Assembly: GCA_013420905.1 (NCBI GenBank)
Contig: JAAXNY010000009.1
Coordinates: 3,507,880-3,571,879, forward strand
Source of the DNA: Collybia mongolica
Taxonomy: Eukaryota; Basidiomycota; Agaricomycetes; Agaricales; Clitocybaceae
Length of the DNA stretch: 64,000 nt
Direction: 5' to 3'
Part shown: one piece after another, positions 1 through 11,300 of the stretch
Position numbering within the stretch: the first letter of the stretch is position 1
Layout of the letters: each line of letters opens with the position of its first letter
The notes under the pieces: generated by a model
The model's input: the letters and a program-made list of their open reading frames with translations, nothing else
Databases searched by the model: none
What the model was told of the DNA's origin: nothing
Made by a program: the position numbers and the translations under genes

Positions 1-12
1 ATCATCACTCAC

Positions 13-1784
13 CCAACCTCTGCTGCAAATTCGTCCCCCCTCCCCCCACACCCGCACCCGCACCCGCCGCACCGCCATCCACACCCAAGAACCCTCCAAT
101 CAAATTCTGCATCAAACTATCCTGCTGGGCCATACTCCTCTGAAAGCCCACCATCTCCACCAGTACCTCCTGATACCCCCTCTCCAGCGCCCCCAACCGC
201 CTCTCCGCCCCCCTCACACCACCACCCCCTCCCCCACCCGCACCCGCACCGGCAGTCGCCACCTCCATCTTCACCGCCCCCACCTCCCTCCCAAGGGTCC
301 CGCATTCCCCCCTCACATTCGCCACCTCCCTCCTCACCCCGCCCAGCTCCGCCCTCACCCCGCCCAGCTCCCCGCGCACCGCGCCCACGTCCTGGTGCAG
401 CGCCGCGCTCTCCGCAAGGAGCATCCCATGCTGGTCCGCCACCGTCCTAAGCTGCGCCGTGAGCGCGCTGTTCTGCGCGCCCAGCGCGGTGACCTGCGCC
501 TGGAGCGCCGCGAGCTGCGACTGGAACGCGTCGAGCTGGTGCGGGGAGGGCGGGGAGGGGTACGGCGAGGGGGAGTGCGGCCGCGAGTGGGAGTGGGAGT
601 GCTGCGGGTGTGGGGGGAGGGAGGAGGAGGAGGAGGAGTGGGGCGGGGCGTGGTGGTGGTGGTGGTGCTGTGGCGGCGGGTGGGACTTGCGCTGTGCGGG
701 GACTTTGCGTTTGATGTTTTCGAGCGCGTCGCGTCTGTCGGCATGGAAGTCGGGGTGGCGGAACGTCCAGCTCTAGATGGGGGTGGGGTTAGTATGATGA
801 TAGAGGGTTAGAGAGGGTGGGCAGACGGATGGGAAGGAACGGGCTGAAAAGCAACTCACATGCTCGCCAAACTGCGTATCGTCCGTGTTCTTGACTTTAT
901 GAAAGTCGTATTTATTGAGCTGCCGCACGAAGCTGGCAAAGTTGGAGTGCTTGAACATGCGCGGGAGGATCGACTTTGTGAAGTCGTTCATGTCCTGCGT
1001 GCATCGGTGTCGGTATGGGTATGGGTATCGGCGGCGAGACAAGGGCAGAGAGAGTGGATAGGGGGGGGGGGGGGGGGGGGAAACGTACCTTGACGACGAA
1101 GCAGTCGCCCTGGGGCCCCCATGAGACGACGGGCTGGAAGGTCTGGTCCTCGAGCATCCTACGCGCATATATACGTCAGTCAGTCATACACCAAAAAAAG
1201 GGAGGGCGCCCGACGCACTTGTACAGCTTCTTTACGAAATCGCTCGTCGACGGCATAGAGTCGTCGATCGATCCGCGGGGCTGGAGGTCCTTCTGCATCT
1301 GGGTTTGAGACTCGCGTTTGACGACCTGCTGCTGCTGCTGCTGCTGGAGGTGTTGTTGTTGTTGTTGCTGGTTGTGGTTGTGGTTGTGGTTGTGGTGGTT
1401 GTGCTGTTGTTGTTGTTCGTTGAGAAGTGAGGGGTGCAGATCATCCCTTGCGCTGGAAGTGTGCGGGTGGGACCAATGTTGTTGTTGATGCGACCCTTGT
1501 TGTCCGAACCGGCCCGCGGGGATATTCGTGTTAACCGCTGGGAGCGGCGGCAGAGTGGTCGTGCGGCTAGACGCGGGCTGGAGCAACTGTTCGTGTTCGT
1601 GTTCGTGTTGCTGCTGCTGGTGTTGTTGTTGTTGTTGGTGTTGCTGCTGTTGGTGTTGCTGCTGTTGTTGGATCTGCAGCTGCTGCTGCTGGAGTTGTTG
1701 TTGTAGCTGCTGTTGTTGCTGTTGCTGACGCTGGCTGAGACGGAGCGGCGCGGTGGAATAAGCGTGAAGCGTGCTCTGGTCCAT
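13..1784 (-). CDS. SKN7: SKN7/PRR1-type HSF-domain transcription factor, 5' part (runs off the left edge)
   Basis: Likely a nuclear stress-response regulator of the Skn7/Prr1 group (oxidative, osmotic and wall stress in fungi). Exons on the minus strand: 1784-1219, 1158-1089, 994-860 and 772-13, all with GT..AG introns and matching phase. The first exon encodes a start at MDQSTLHAY followed by long polyglutamine/histidine tracts. The DNA-binding domain is spread over the exons: [26 protein letters not shown], then [16 protein letters not shown] and [15 protein letters not shown] followed by [11 protein letters not shown]. The last pieces are the Skn7 form of the HSF domain. After a His/Ser/Pro-rich linker comes a heptad-type coiled coil (about 440-100). 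A donor at 12/11 (GTGAGT) shows that the gene continues; the response-regulator receiver domain expected of Skn7 would lie outside the window and is not seen. A plain HSF is the alternative, less likely from the motif details. The start codon is inferred. Confidence 0.85.
1061..1080. repeat. 20-nt G homopolymer in a SKN7 intron
   Basis: An uninterrupted run of 20 G on the plus strand (C on the gene strand) lies just after the donor of the second SKN7 intron (1088-995). It does not touch coding sequence. Such runs are length-unstable and hard to sequence, so the exact length is uncertain. Confidence 0.8.
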
Positions 1785-4598
1785 TGACCGGGTCTTTTTA
1801 TCCAGAGAACGGCAAGGAAAAGTACGAGACGGAATATCTTCCGGGAGGAAAGGGAGGTCTCGACTCAGAGCGTGGCTCCAGTAGCGGCTCAGCGTGGTTA
1901 TTATCAACCAAAGGTTATCTATCAAGAGCCTACAAATCACCAAATACGAAATCACAATTATACTTTTTTTTTTTGTTTTTTTGGTTGCCTTTCCTCTCTC
2001 TACCCCCGCTGAATCACGGCCCCCGTTGAACACAGCCCTTCTTTTTGGCAGCACCACCTCCTTTCATCACCAAGTTCCCATTCTCGCAAAAACGCCAGCG
2101 AGCGAACCCACTCCTCTCGCCGCCACACAAATACGCCAGCGACACGAATAGAAACAGGGAAAAAGGCCCATACGTCAGTCGCCCAGGCACACCCGCGGGC
2201 CCAGACCCGGCCATCGCCACGCGGGCGGTCTAGACCCGGGTTCGATGCTCGCAACCCCCGGCGTCCCTGCACGTCCGTCGCCTTCTGATCTCCGTCGCGC
2301 GGGCCCTGTGCTTCCGCTGACTAACGGATAACGACATTCCTTGCTCAGCACTGGACCTGGCCTAGGCCCCACCGAATCGCCGCCCTGCCCCGCCCGCAAA
2401 GTTCGGGCAACTTCGAACTTTTCGAAAGCTTGTAAAGCAAAAAAAGAATCGTACGATCCGGATTAACCTTCGTCATAACTTCCCATCACGCCACGTTCCA
2501 GCCGTCATCGGTATCGGCTTTCACTTCCGAGTCTCGACGAGTCCAGGCCCTGTTCGACCCGTGTATGTGTCCCGCGAACCGTAAGGATCAGACAACACGG
2601 AACAATGCATACAAATCACCGCGCGATCGTCGCACTATCTGCCACTTGCCAGGTTCCAGGGGGGGTTTGACACCTCACCCGACGTGGGTCAATGTCCAAC
2701 GTCTCGCGTCTCGCTAAGCGCCCGTACATGCCAAAAGCGCTCGACTTGTGATTTTCAATATTGACAAAAATAACACCGCGACTCAACCCACTCCACTCGA
2801 GGAAACCCAACGTTAATCCTCACAAGGCACGACACCCCCCACCCCTGACCCCCATACGCGACCCGAGAGAACAAAGCAACAGCGGACAAGCTCAAACTCC
2901 GGCTCGTGCCTCACAGACACCCCAAGGCACCAGTTCCACACCCACGAACCTAAATCCGCACGACAGGAAGGACCGCACCACAAACTCACCGCAGACCTCC
3001 ACCCCCGAGGCACGCACCGAAAACCCCCCATCGACCCCCCAAGCCCGACTCTCCACATCGCCCAACCCACACCCAGTCGACCCCTCGTCCACGCGCGACC
3101 ACCAACGATGGGAACGGGGAATACCCTATACTACCACCACTCTTAAAAGACCCTACCACGACCGGGCGGGGCGGGGTGGTACCTCGCGTCCCAAAGCGAC
3201 ACCAAAGACAGAACAACACGTCCACACCCGCTTCCCACACCCCAATCGCAGGAACGCCCCTCAACTTCACTGTCCAAAAACCCCTACACTCAGATGCACC
3301 CTTAATACATACAGTAACACGGGACGAATTCCGGGATGCCAGAAAAAGACCTGACACTGACACTGCATAGATCCAAGGTGTGATCCCCAGACTGGATATT
3401 CCGTCCCGTCCACACAAAGCTGGAGCAGATACTGGGTGTACATGTTCCTGGGTGCGGAAACTGCCGTGGCGCCCACTCGAATATGACTTCGAGGACTCCT
3501 ATTAGAATACCATGGATACAATATACCCGTCTCTCAACGCCGTTCTTGTCCAAATCCAAATCCATCTTATTGTCAAGCCGACGGAACTATTCCTGCAACC
3601 GTATCCATTCCGCACATGACGCGACCCCAGTCGGCACGGTAGTACCAAAAAATCTTATCCAAACTCCGGTTTTCGACAAGTAACAAATTCAACGCCCTAC
3701 TCACACCGGGCGCTGTCACGCCCACGCCTCGCGCCGCGATGATCGCGAACAGGCGGCGAGACGGCGAAATGATAGGACCACCGCCGCAGCTACGATAATA
3801 CCACACACCACACACCACACACTCAGGCCGTACCACCCGCTCGTCGCCAACCGCGCCGGCGCCGCCGACCAACACTCCGCACTGCGGGTGCTGCGATGGG
3901 TAGGTAGGTGCCGCTGGGAGTTCGGGTTACGCGCGAGGAGGAGCGGACAGGTCATGCACGTTCGATCGCGCGATTTACTTGTTCGTCCGTGGGTCCGGTC
4001 GTTATTGTACTGCTATATACCATATACCTACCAGCCGGGGCGCAGAAGGATGTTCACCAGGCATGGGCGCGCTCCGCCTCGTGCGGGTCGATTGTCCTAC
4101 AGGATCCTCAGCAACGCGACGCTCCCAGGGATCGAGTGGCACACGGTGCCAGACGTGTGAGCATATCTGAGACTTGGCTGTGACGCGTGTGCTCATAGTT
4201 ATGCGCTACTAGGAATATGTATCTTTACGGCCATAGATTATAAGAGTACCTTTCCGAGCTCGGGATCCGGAGCCACCGGTGCCATCCCCGCTATAATGCC
4301 TAGTCTAGTTCATGCACTGGCGTTGGAGTGGGATATAGACAAACGGAGTTTGTGTAAAGATGTCTGTCGTGCGTCGTACCCACACAGGACTAACGCTCGG
4401 GCAACTCTACTGTGTGTGTGTGTGTGTGTTTTTCAACCCTAGGCGCGGATGGGACGGGGCGGGGTGTTAGCCCCACATGGCGCAGCGGGGGGGGATTATA
4501 CAGATAGGACTACGTTATTGGTGTGGAGTGAAGATTTATGCGTCCATTGAAATGCAACGCTCGTTTCGATTCAAATTGTCACGACCTATTTTCAGTCT
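1785..4598. other. SKN7 upstream region and unassigned DNA
   Basis: No gene can be supported. The stretch next to 1784 should hold the SKN7 5' leader and promoter; it includes a T-rich run at about 1963-1980. At 2761-3354 an open frame of 197 codons is rich in Pro, Thr, Arg and His, has no recognisable motif, and looks like a chance frame in C-rich DNA. A (TG)n tract lies near 4412-4430. Confidence 0.5.
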
Positions 4599-4619
4599 TT
4601 GCACATTGCCTTTGCAAAG

Positions 4620-5850
4620 ATGACAACCATGACCATGACACACGGTCCTGCAAGAACCACCGTCAACGACGCACACGCTGGTCTGGTTGTAATCCAGCGT
4701 CCTGTATATTGGTTCGAAGGCGGGTCTATGGTTTTCTGCGCCGAACGGCATGCATGCAAGTGTTCACCGCTCGTTGGTTTCACACCGCTCGAGTTTCTTT
4801 GCGCAATCGAAACATGGGGCCTCCAAGGCATTGCATCGTCCGGATCCGACACACGCACTCGGCTTCGATGTTCATACCGTGGTCGATCCTAGCCGGCGGG
4901 TGTTAGTGAAAGATGTCGAAATACTGGCTCGAGCACCTCTATCACGATGCGTGAGTAATGGACCATTGTTTCTCAGAAATATTGCTGACATCTTTCAAGA
5001 CCCTATATCCCCAGATACGCTATTATCTCGTATCATATCCGTCCTACACGTATCGAGTCCCGTCCAACTCGAATTCCCATGCACTCCACACGTTGGCGAA
5101 AGATCGGTTGCATTCTATGATCCACCTGACTGGATCTGTGCCCTCTGTAAGATTAGATAACTTGGAAGAGGCACTATCCTTGGCAAACGAATACCAAATC
5201 ACATCAGTAAGCACTCGGTTTCGTCCCAGGGTCTTTTCTTTCTAATCATATATCCCCAGATGCAGAAGGCTCTATATTACATCTTGGTAACGTCACCAGA
5301 GTCGAAAGATGACACAGAAGCTGCGCAGAACATCAAACGACAACTCAGCCAGCGTCGCGACGCCCTCTTCAGGCCCTGGCGTCGATATACCTCCGAAGCC
5401 CGAAGTGGTGGACCCTCTACAGTCGAATTCGGACATCCACCAGACCATTCCATCACAATCGGATATAGAGATATGTACACAACTCATGACACGCCTCATC
5501 GACCAATTCACACCCATCTTGTTTACGCCACCAGCAACGTCCTACATGGCGTGCACTGACGTTTTCGCCGACGCGTGGATGCCACTTGTGATTCAGCCTG
5601 CTCTGGAAAACGACGGTGTATACAAACCCCTTGAAACACTGGAGCTCATGAAAGGTACCGATTGGGAAAAGGAAGAGTTGGAATTTCCCTCATCTCCCTA
5701 TTTGCATATGTCGTCTACGTCTCGTACAAATTCGACGCCCTTCAAGTAAAAAGGCCGTAAAACGATGTCTCCGCGCCTTTCGCTCATCTTTAATTCTGAC
5801 TTATTTTTGCTTTTCCAGAAGAGCCCGATATTAAGGAAGGATTGAGTTGT
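4620..5850 (+). pseudogene. BTB/POZ-domain protein, frameshifted remnant
   Basis: Pieces of a BTB protein of the kind expanded in Agaricomycetes appear in order but in alternating frames. YWFEGGSMVFCAE ends near 4758, VHRSLVSHRSSFFAQ starts near 4760, WLEHLYHDA lies at about 4930-4950, LLSRIISVLHVSSPVQLEF lies near 5020-5080, LHTLAKDRLHSM follows at once in another frame, then LDNLEEALSLANEYQIT. After an intron (from about 5208 to 5260) come QKALYYILVTSPES and the usual C-terminal part with FTPPATSYMACTDVFADAW and KPLETLELMKG. At least four changes of frame are needed, several looking like single-base insertions. Neighbouring genes read cleanly, so this is probably a decayed gene and not poor sequence. 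The family assignment rests on motif recognition only. Confidence 0.65.
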
Positions 5851-6278
5851 GCGGGTTTCATTGACAGATGCCCCCACCGCTCACCTGCGCGAAATGGTTG
5901 GGGGCTACTTACATGACCCAACCTTAGGATCAACCAACTCTTCCCAGCTCTTTCGAAGCGCTTGGGAAGGGGTAGGATAGTTGCCTGTTTCCTAGATTGG
6001 ACGGAGACGGATGATGTTAAACGGTAATACGTGGGACTTGGGAAGGCATAAAATCATCGTGAAACATCGACCTCATACTGTGAGTGCCTACTAGTAAACG
6101 CAGGGAGTGTCGGTCTATGTATAATAATGAACGCATTAGGGGCAGTGTCGAAAGAGGAACCCATACAGCGTAGCCTGACCTCAAGGAACAGTGTATAATA
6201 TTACTCTGTACATGGCACAAGTTGGAGCATATGTAAGTGATTCCGGTATTCTTTGGGATTCTAAAAGCTCACACTGAA
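5851..6278. other. intergenic, nothing recognised
   Basis: Spacer between the BTB remnant and the 3' end of the F-box gene. No open frame, repeat or RNA gene is apparent. It should contain the 3' UTR of the minus-strand F-box gene. Confidence 0.5.
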
Positions 6279-7462
6279 TCATAACGCGGCATTTTCCCAC
6301 CACCAGATCACTTTGGATGCACTAATTTCCCTCGGTTCCTGAACACCTCTAATCCGCCGTTCATACTTTATCGAGACGCCTTCAAAGGGTAAATTCCCTA
6401 TATCAATTCTTTCGAGGTTCTTCATCTTGTCGAAAGCCTCTTGTGGATCGAAGCTTTCATCACTTAGCTGGCAGTAGTTGATCACAAGCGTGTGGAGACA
6501 TGTCAGCTTGTAAAGATCGACAGACTCTATCCTCTGTAAAGTGATATGATTAGTATTTAGGAAAATGTGTTGCATACATCACACGATATAACACTGACAT
6601 CAAGTCCGCCCAGGTGCAAGATTTCGAGGTCCTCTAATAGTATAATGATAGCCCCTAATACAGGCCTGGGACCGAGGATACCGAAAGATAATATGCGTAT
6701 ATGAGAAAAAGATGGCATGAGGCTGATGTTGAAGGACAGTCCGTCCAATTCCCAGCCAAGACATGTAACGCTATCATGGCCCGGTAAGATTCTTGCAATC
6801 ACATCCATTGAGCCTCTGAGAGTACGCAATCTCTTCATGGAAGTGGTGGGAACTTGGAATGAGGCAGGCATTGAGAGCAGCCACAATTCTTCCAACGAAT
6901 GCTGGGTATTGAGGAATGCCGTTAGGTAGGATAGGTCCGTTCCTCCGTACCAGCGGAAAGTTTGAAGTTGAAAGGGGCACGGTGTTTTTATGGGTAATAC
7001 TCGAGCTGAGCGATGCGCATCCCAGCCCCAGAAGGAGAGGTACTTGAGGTTGACGAAAGTAGCGAGTGCATGGGTCAATTGCGCATTGAAACCGCTGCTG
7101 GAAAATGGAGCACGGCCAAGGTAATAGTGGTGGACAAATCTTGCTAATTGGGGTCGCTTTGGATCCAGAACCGACCCAACGAATAGTCTGTGAGCCCCAG
7201 CCCGAGACCTCCATGGTTTGATGGTGTGATATAGCTTCCGCTCGGCTTGACTGTGGATAGACTTAGACAAGAGCAGCATCGAAAGAAGGGTAGCTGTATC
7301 ATCAATGTAATCGATAATATGTGGATAGAGCTCCAGTGGGATTCTTGAGCCAGTATGTGAGTATTTGGTAGTTGTTGAACCTGCGAGCGTCACGATCTAC
7401 TCCGATTTCTGTGAATGAGATGATAGTCATTGGTCAGGAATTCATGCACTAACCTTCAACAT
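6279..7462 (-). CDS. F-box/LRR-like protein
   Basis: Predicted 353-aa protein from three exons: 7462-7454 (only ATG TTG AAG), 7396-6599 and 6533-6279, with introns of 57 and 65 nt and all phases 0. Near the N-terminus lies an F-box-like helix set: RIPLELYPHIIDYIDDTATL followed by LSMLLLSKSIHSQAERKLYH. The rest has irregular leucine-rich segments such as FVNLKYLSFWGWDAH, SLEELWLLSMPA, LEDLEILHLGGLD and LTCLHTLVINYCQLSD, typical of the large F-box families of Agaricomycetes. Such proteins normally act as substrate adaptors of SCF ubiquitin ligases; the target cannot be told. The nine-base first exon is inferred, because the frame otherwise lacks an ATG before the F-box. A decayed relative lies directly upstream. 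Confidence 0.75.
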
Positions 7463-7599
7463 TGATTGTAACGCCCACTAGATGCTGCCAGGAGAGCGCG
7501 ATAAGGTGGTGATTTGGTGTAAAGAAGCGAAGAAATAAAAGGCGTGCAGTGTAACAACTATGATCGGATAAGATAAATAAATCAGTGAAATTTGGACGA

Positions 7600-8350
7600 C
7601 CGCGGACATCAGATGATCATGCCGGATTCAACTTCAGTCAGCAGCAGTTATTTTTTGCATCAAATAGAGGCTCGTACAAGTGTATAGAGGTGCGCCAGCT
7701 TGTAAAGATCAATCCGTTGCCTGCAACACGTCGCGGTCTGAGATATTTGTTTTGCTTGTATCACATTAATAGCACTCACGTCAATCATCAATGTAGCCTG
7801 GATCTAAGATGTCAAGGCAATCCAGGTGCGAAATTTTTGTTCCCAGAAAGGGCCAGGTGCCGAGTAAAGCAAGGACAAGACGCGAATATGAGAAAACGAG
7901 AGGGGAGCCAGATGTCGATGGGCAAAATGTGAGAAACTGGTTCTCCGTGAATTCGTATATCGCTATCATGGCCTCGTAGGTCTTATACATGAATGACACT
8001 GTTGTCGAGATGGTTCGTCCGTCATAATTTCGCATAGAGTTAAGGTTTGATTCATGCGCAATGAACGGTTGAAATGGGCAGCCGTAAATTTCTGTGCTTA
8101 ACCTGTGTCGATGTAAATTGTATTTTCCAGGCGGCACTGACGACTCTAGTGGAGATTTCACTTAGCTTTGGCTGCCAAATCCGGATATCTGTATCATTAT
8201 TGCAGTTGTGAGTTGAAGTTTTTTCTACATATTGCTGCAATAGTTTTTTGTTTGAGACCCTGGTCTCACACAGGTTTCTATGATATACAACCCGGTCAAT
8301 CAAATGTTTAAGCTCCGGAATCCACGTACAGTAGTTGCGCAAAATGCATT
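7600..8350 (-). pseudogene. decayed paralogue of the neighbouring F-box gene
   Basis: Plus-strand sequence around 7700-7925 resembles the 3' half of the intact F-box gene in the same order and spacing. The words CAGCTTGTAAAGATC (about 6504 and 7697), CCAGGTGC followed by an A/T-rich stretch (about 6610 and 7823) and GAATATGAGAAAA-like sequence (about 6700 and 7885) recur. No long frame survives; short frames break repeatedly. This looks like a tandem duplicate that lost function. The left and right limits are approximate. Confidence 0.5.
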
Positions 8351-11300
8351 CGCATCAAGTATATGATGGACATCAGACCTGTCCGAGAGTGTATTACTGA
8401 TAGTCTCGACAGTCCAATGAGATTTCTGTTAGATGAGTACAGAGAAGTTTGCTGATGATGAATGACTCTACCGAATGAAATGCGCGGAGGTGTTCAAGGG
8501 GATAAAAAGAGGGTATATCGCTAGCAGCGCAACCGTTAGTAAACTTTCAGTCGACAGTAAACGATTAATGCTGCAGGCGCCGGTTGAGATAGAAATTGAA
8601 AGCGTCACCAACTAAACCTGAAGCCGAGATAAGCCGGAAAAAGCGACAGAGAGCATAGAAAGTGGGTTGTTATTTCTGGTGTACATGTGCGCTCGCATTG
8701 CCAAAGCTCCGAATTAGTGGATGAAAGGGGAATGCAGAACCATTGCCAAGGGCTGAGCTTACCCATAAAGGCAGGTGTGCTGCCTGCCACACTTTGGACT
8801 GGTGCATTTGTTCTTCTAAAATGCTTAGTTAAGAATGCCGCGTTGTTGAACCAAGACTCCTGATCTAACAAACATCAGCCCGAACATCAATCGCGAAGTG
8901 TTGTGAGGAAGGCGCACCTCAATGCTGCGTGAAAACCTACTGGAAATATCGGGTAATGACGTACAAGTTGACTCCTTGTAGTATCAGCATATTAAGAGGA
9001 TGGTATGCTTTTGGGTGGGGCTTTTCCTACCAAGAGTAACTGGCCTCTTAATACCAGCACAGCGGGAATGATTCGGAAATATTCACCTTGTACTGCCCCA
9101 TGTCACAAATATAAAAGATCCTTTTTTTTTTCATGCAAGCGATGCATCCATAAGAAGTTGAATTGGTCCATTCAACACCACAACTGAGTTTGACCCCCAG
9201 GATTGGGCAGTTACGCTCAAGCCAAGCTCGTCGCTTAGGAAGTGAACACTGTCGTTCATCTACTTCCGGGTTCCCTACATTACTTGCATCAGATGATTTA
9301 TTCCACATAACAATACATATAGGTGTCTGTGGATGAGAAGCCGTCCCTATACCAGGCCAATCACAACACAGAATCTTGCACCAGTTCGTTCGCCTAACAT
9401 TTGCTAAATGGCGCTGAGACACCCTTTGTGAGCGATCCTCTCGTTTAAGGTAAAATTTGAACTGGCGGAGAAGACCTTTTAGAGAGGCAGAGATCGTGAA
9501 GCATCCTTGTAGGTTCATGCATACACAAAAGTTGGCCAAAGTGCAACTTTCGAACGGTTATACTATTTATTCTTGAGGACAAGGAATATTTTTGGAATCA
9601 TTATTGCTTGTTAAATCTCTCACGTGACATTAAAAATTCCGATATATCCGACTCTGGACTTACAACTCTTGTTCTTCGTTGAGATATACTCATTATTGAC
9701 ACCACAAGAACTTGCAACCACCAAATATTATCAATATAGATCGAATAGAATAACAGCAGGACCTGAAATCCTTGGAAATTGTTAGGTTTGTGTGCCACCC
9801 ATGGATACCTCTTGTTCATCCGCCATGGCCAGAGTATTTTTTTTTTTGATGTATCGCTGTGGCTCTCCATACCACCATCTCATGATTCACTGTAGGAAGT
9901 GTACAGAACTCAAGGCGCTCTCTGAAGTAATCCGCCAAGTCGTAGCCAAACGCCGAAATTTGCGTGAAACGAAGCAAAACCGAGCTTAAGCAACGCGGTT
10001 TTTACACGACATACGTAGCCATGGAGGAATTTTTCAGACATTCAACACACGAGAGGAGGTAAATGCCGTGACCTGAATCATAGCATACAACGGTGACGTA
10101 ATATGCTTCGGCTGCGACTACCAGCCACTTGTTACCCAAGGATATTTGAGTAGAGGGTGCGATATGACCTTCCCAGGCGTTACTCGTGTACTAATACACC
10201 ACCTTGGCCTATGGCACACGTTCGTAAGATAGTGGTCCCAAATCTAAGTATGGTATTCTCGATGGCGTGCCACCTCACAAGGCGCTTCGCTTGAATCATA
10301 CCACACATGGCTTATATACTTATGTTGCAGATGACTAGGTCAGACCTGGGAACGGAATTTGGACGGAAAAGCAGAAGTGCATATACTCGGAAACTCACAT
10401 GGTCATCACATCCAATCTTTTACGGAAGGCGGGACTTCGCGCAATTACACTTTACGTTATCTGCGCTCAATCTTCCTCGGTGTTTGGACGAGAACAAGAT
10501 GCGCCACTTGGGGACATGAGAAGTCTGTAATACTACAATTATCCTCGTTTAGCAGCGAAGCCTGCAATGCTCCCCGTTGGGACCGGATATTTGGGATTAT
10601 GCGATCGGATAGGATAGCTTTAGACTGAGGTGCCTAGGGATCGGAATGTCGAAAGAAAGCTAATGAAACTAAACATACTATTGAATTTTGAGCGACGGCC
10701 TCGAAGCGGACAATACGGGCGTGCGGCAGGTCCTATGATCAGCAAAAAAAGAATATGGGATCACTTGACCCGGTATAGCCCATTGCACTGGGATTTGCCG
10801 ATTTGACAACTGAGTACTGTGGGGTTCTTCTTCTGATACGATAAGAGTCAATAACATCCACAGACACTCTAAACAGGCACAACATCAGCCGGTGCCTTGG
10901 GTGCCCTGGGAAAGTTATATATACCGAGTCTGGGTCTTGACACTGATAAAGGATAGTAGTAGTTAGTGGTGAAGTATTGATAGTATTCACTGATCACGGA
11001 CGGTATGGCTTCGGATCTTAAGTTTGGGGAGGCTCGCTTTGAGGCATTCCCGTTGTATGATCCTGCAAATAAGCTAAAGGCCGATGTAACCGGTCCCGTC
11101 GCACCTGTACAACCAGGCTAGGTCTGTTTAGTGTTATTATCTATCATTCAACATGCCAGGAATAACAAACTGTTGAATCCGCTTACCAACTAACCCTTCT
11201 GACAAATAAATGGTTACGAGTCAGAGTCAAGAATAAAAGAACGAAAAGAACTGTACGTCCTTCGTAGGCATTGGCGATGAGCGAGTATATTGTTCGAGGA

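Noticed and set aside
1434..1728. Plus-strand frames with poly-Leu and poly-Cys
   Set aside because: Antisense readings of the polyglutamine codons of SKN7.
2761..3354. 197-codon Pro/Thr/Arg-rich frame
   Set aside because: C-rich DNA keeps it open by chance; no motif, no splice context, no secretion signal.
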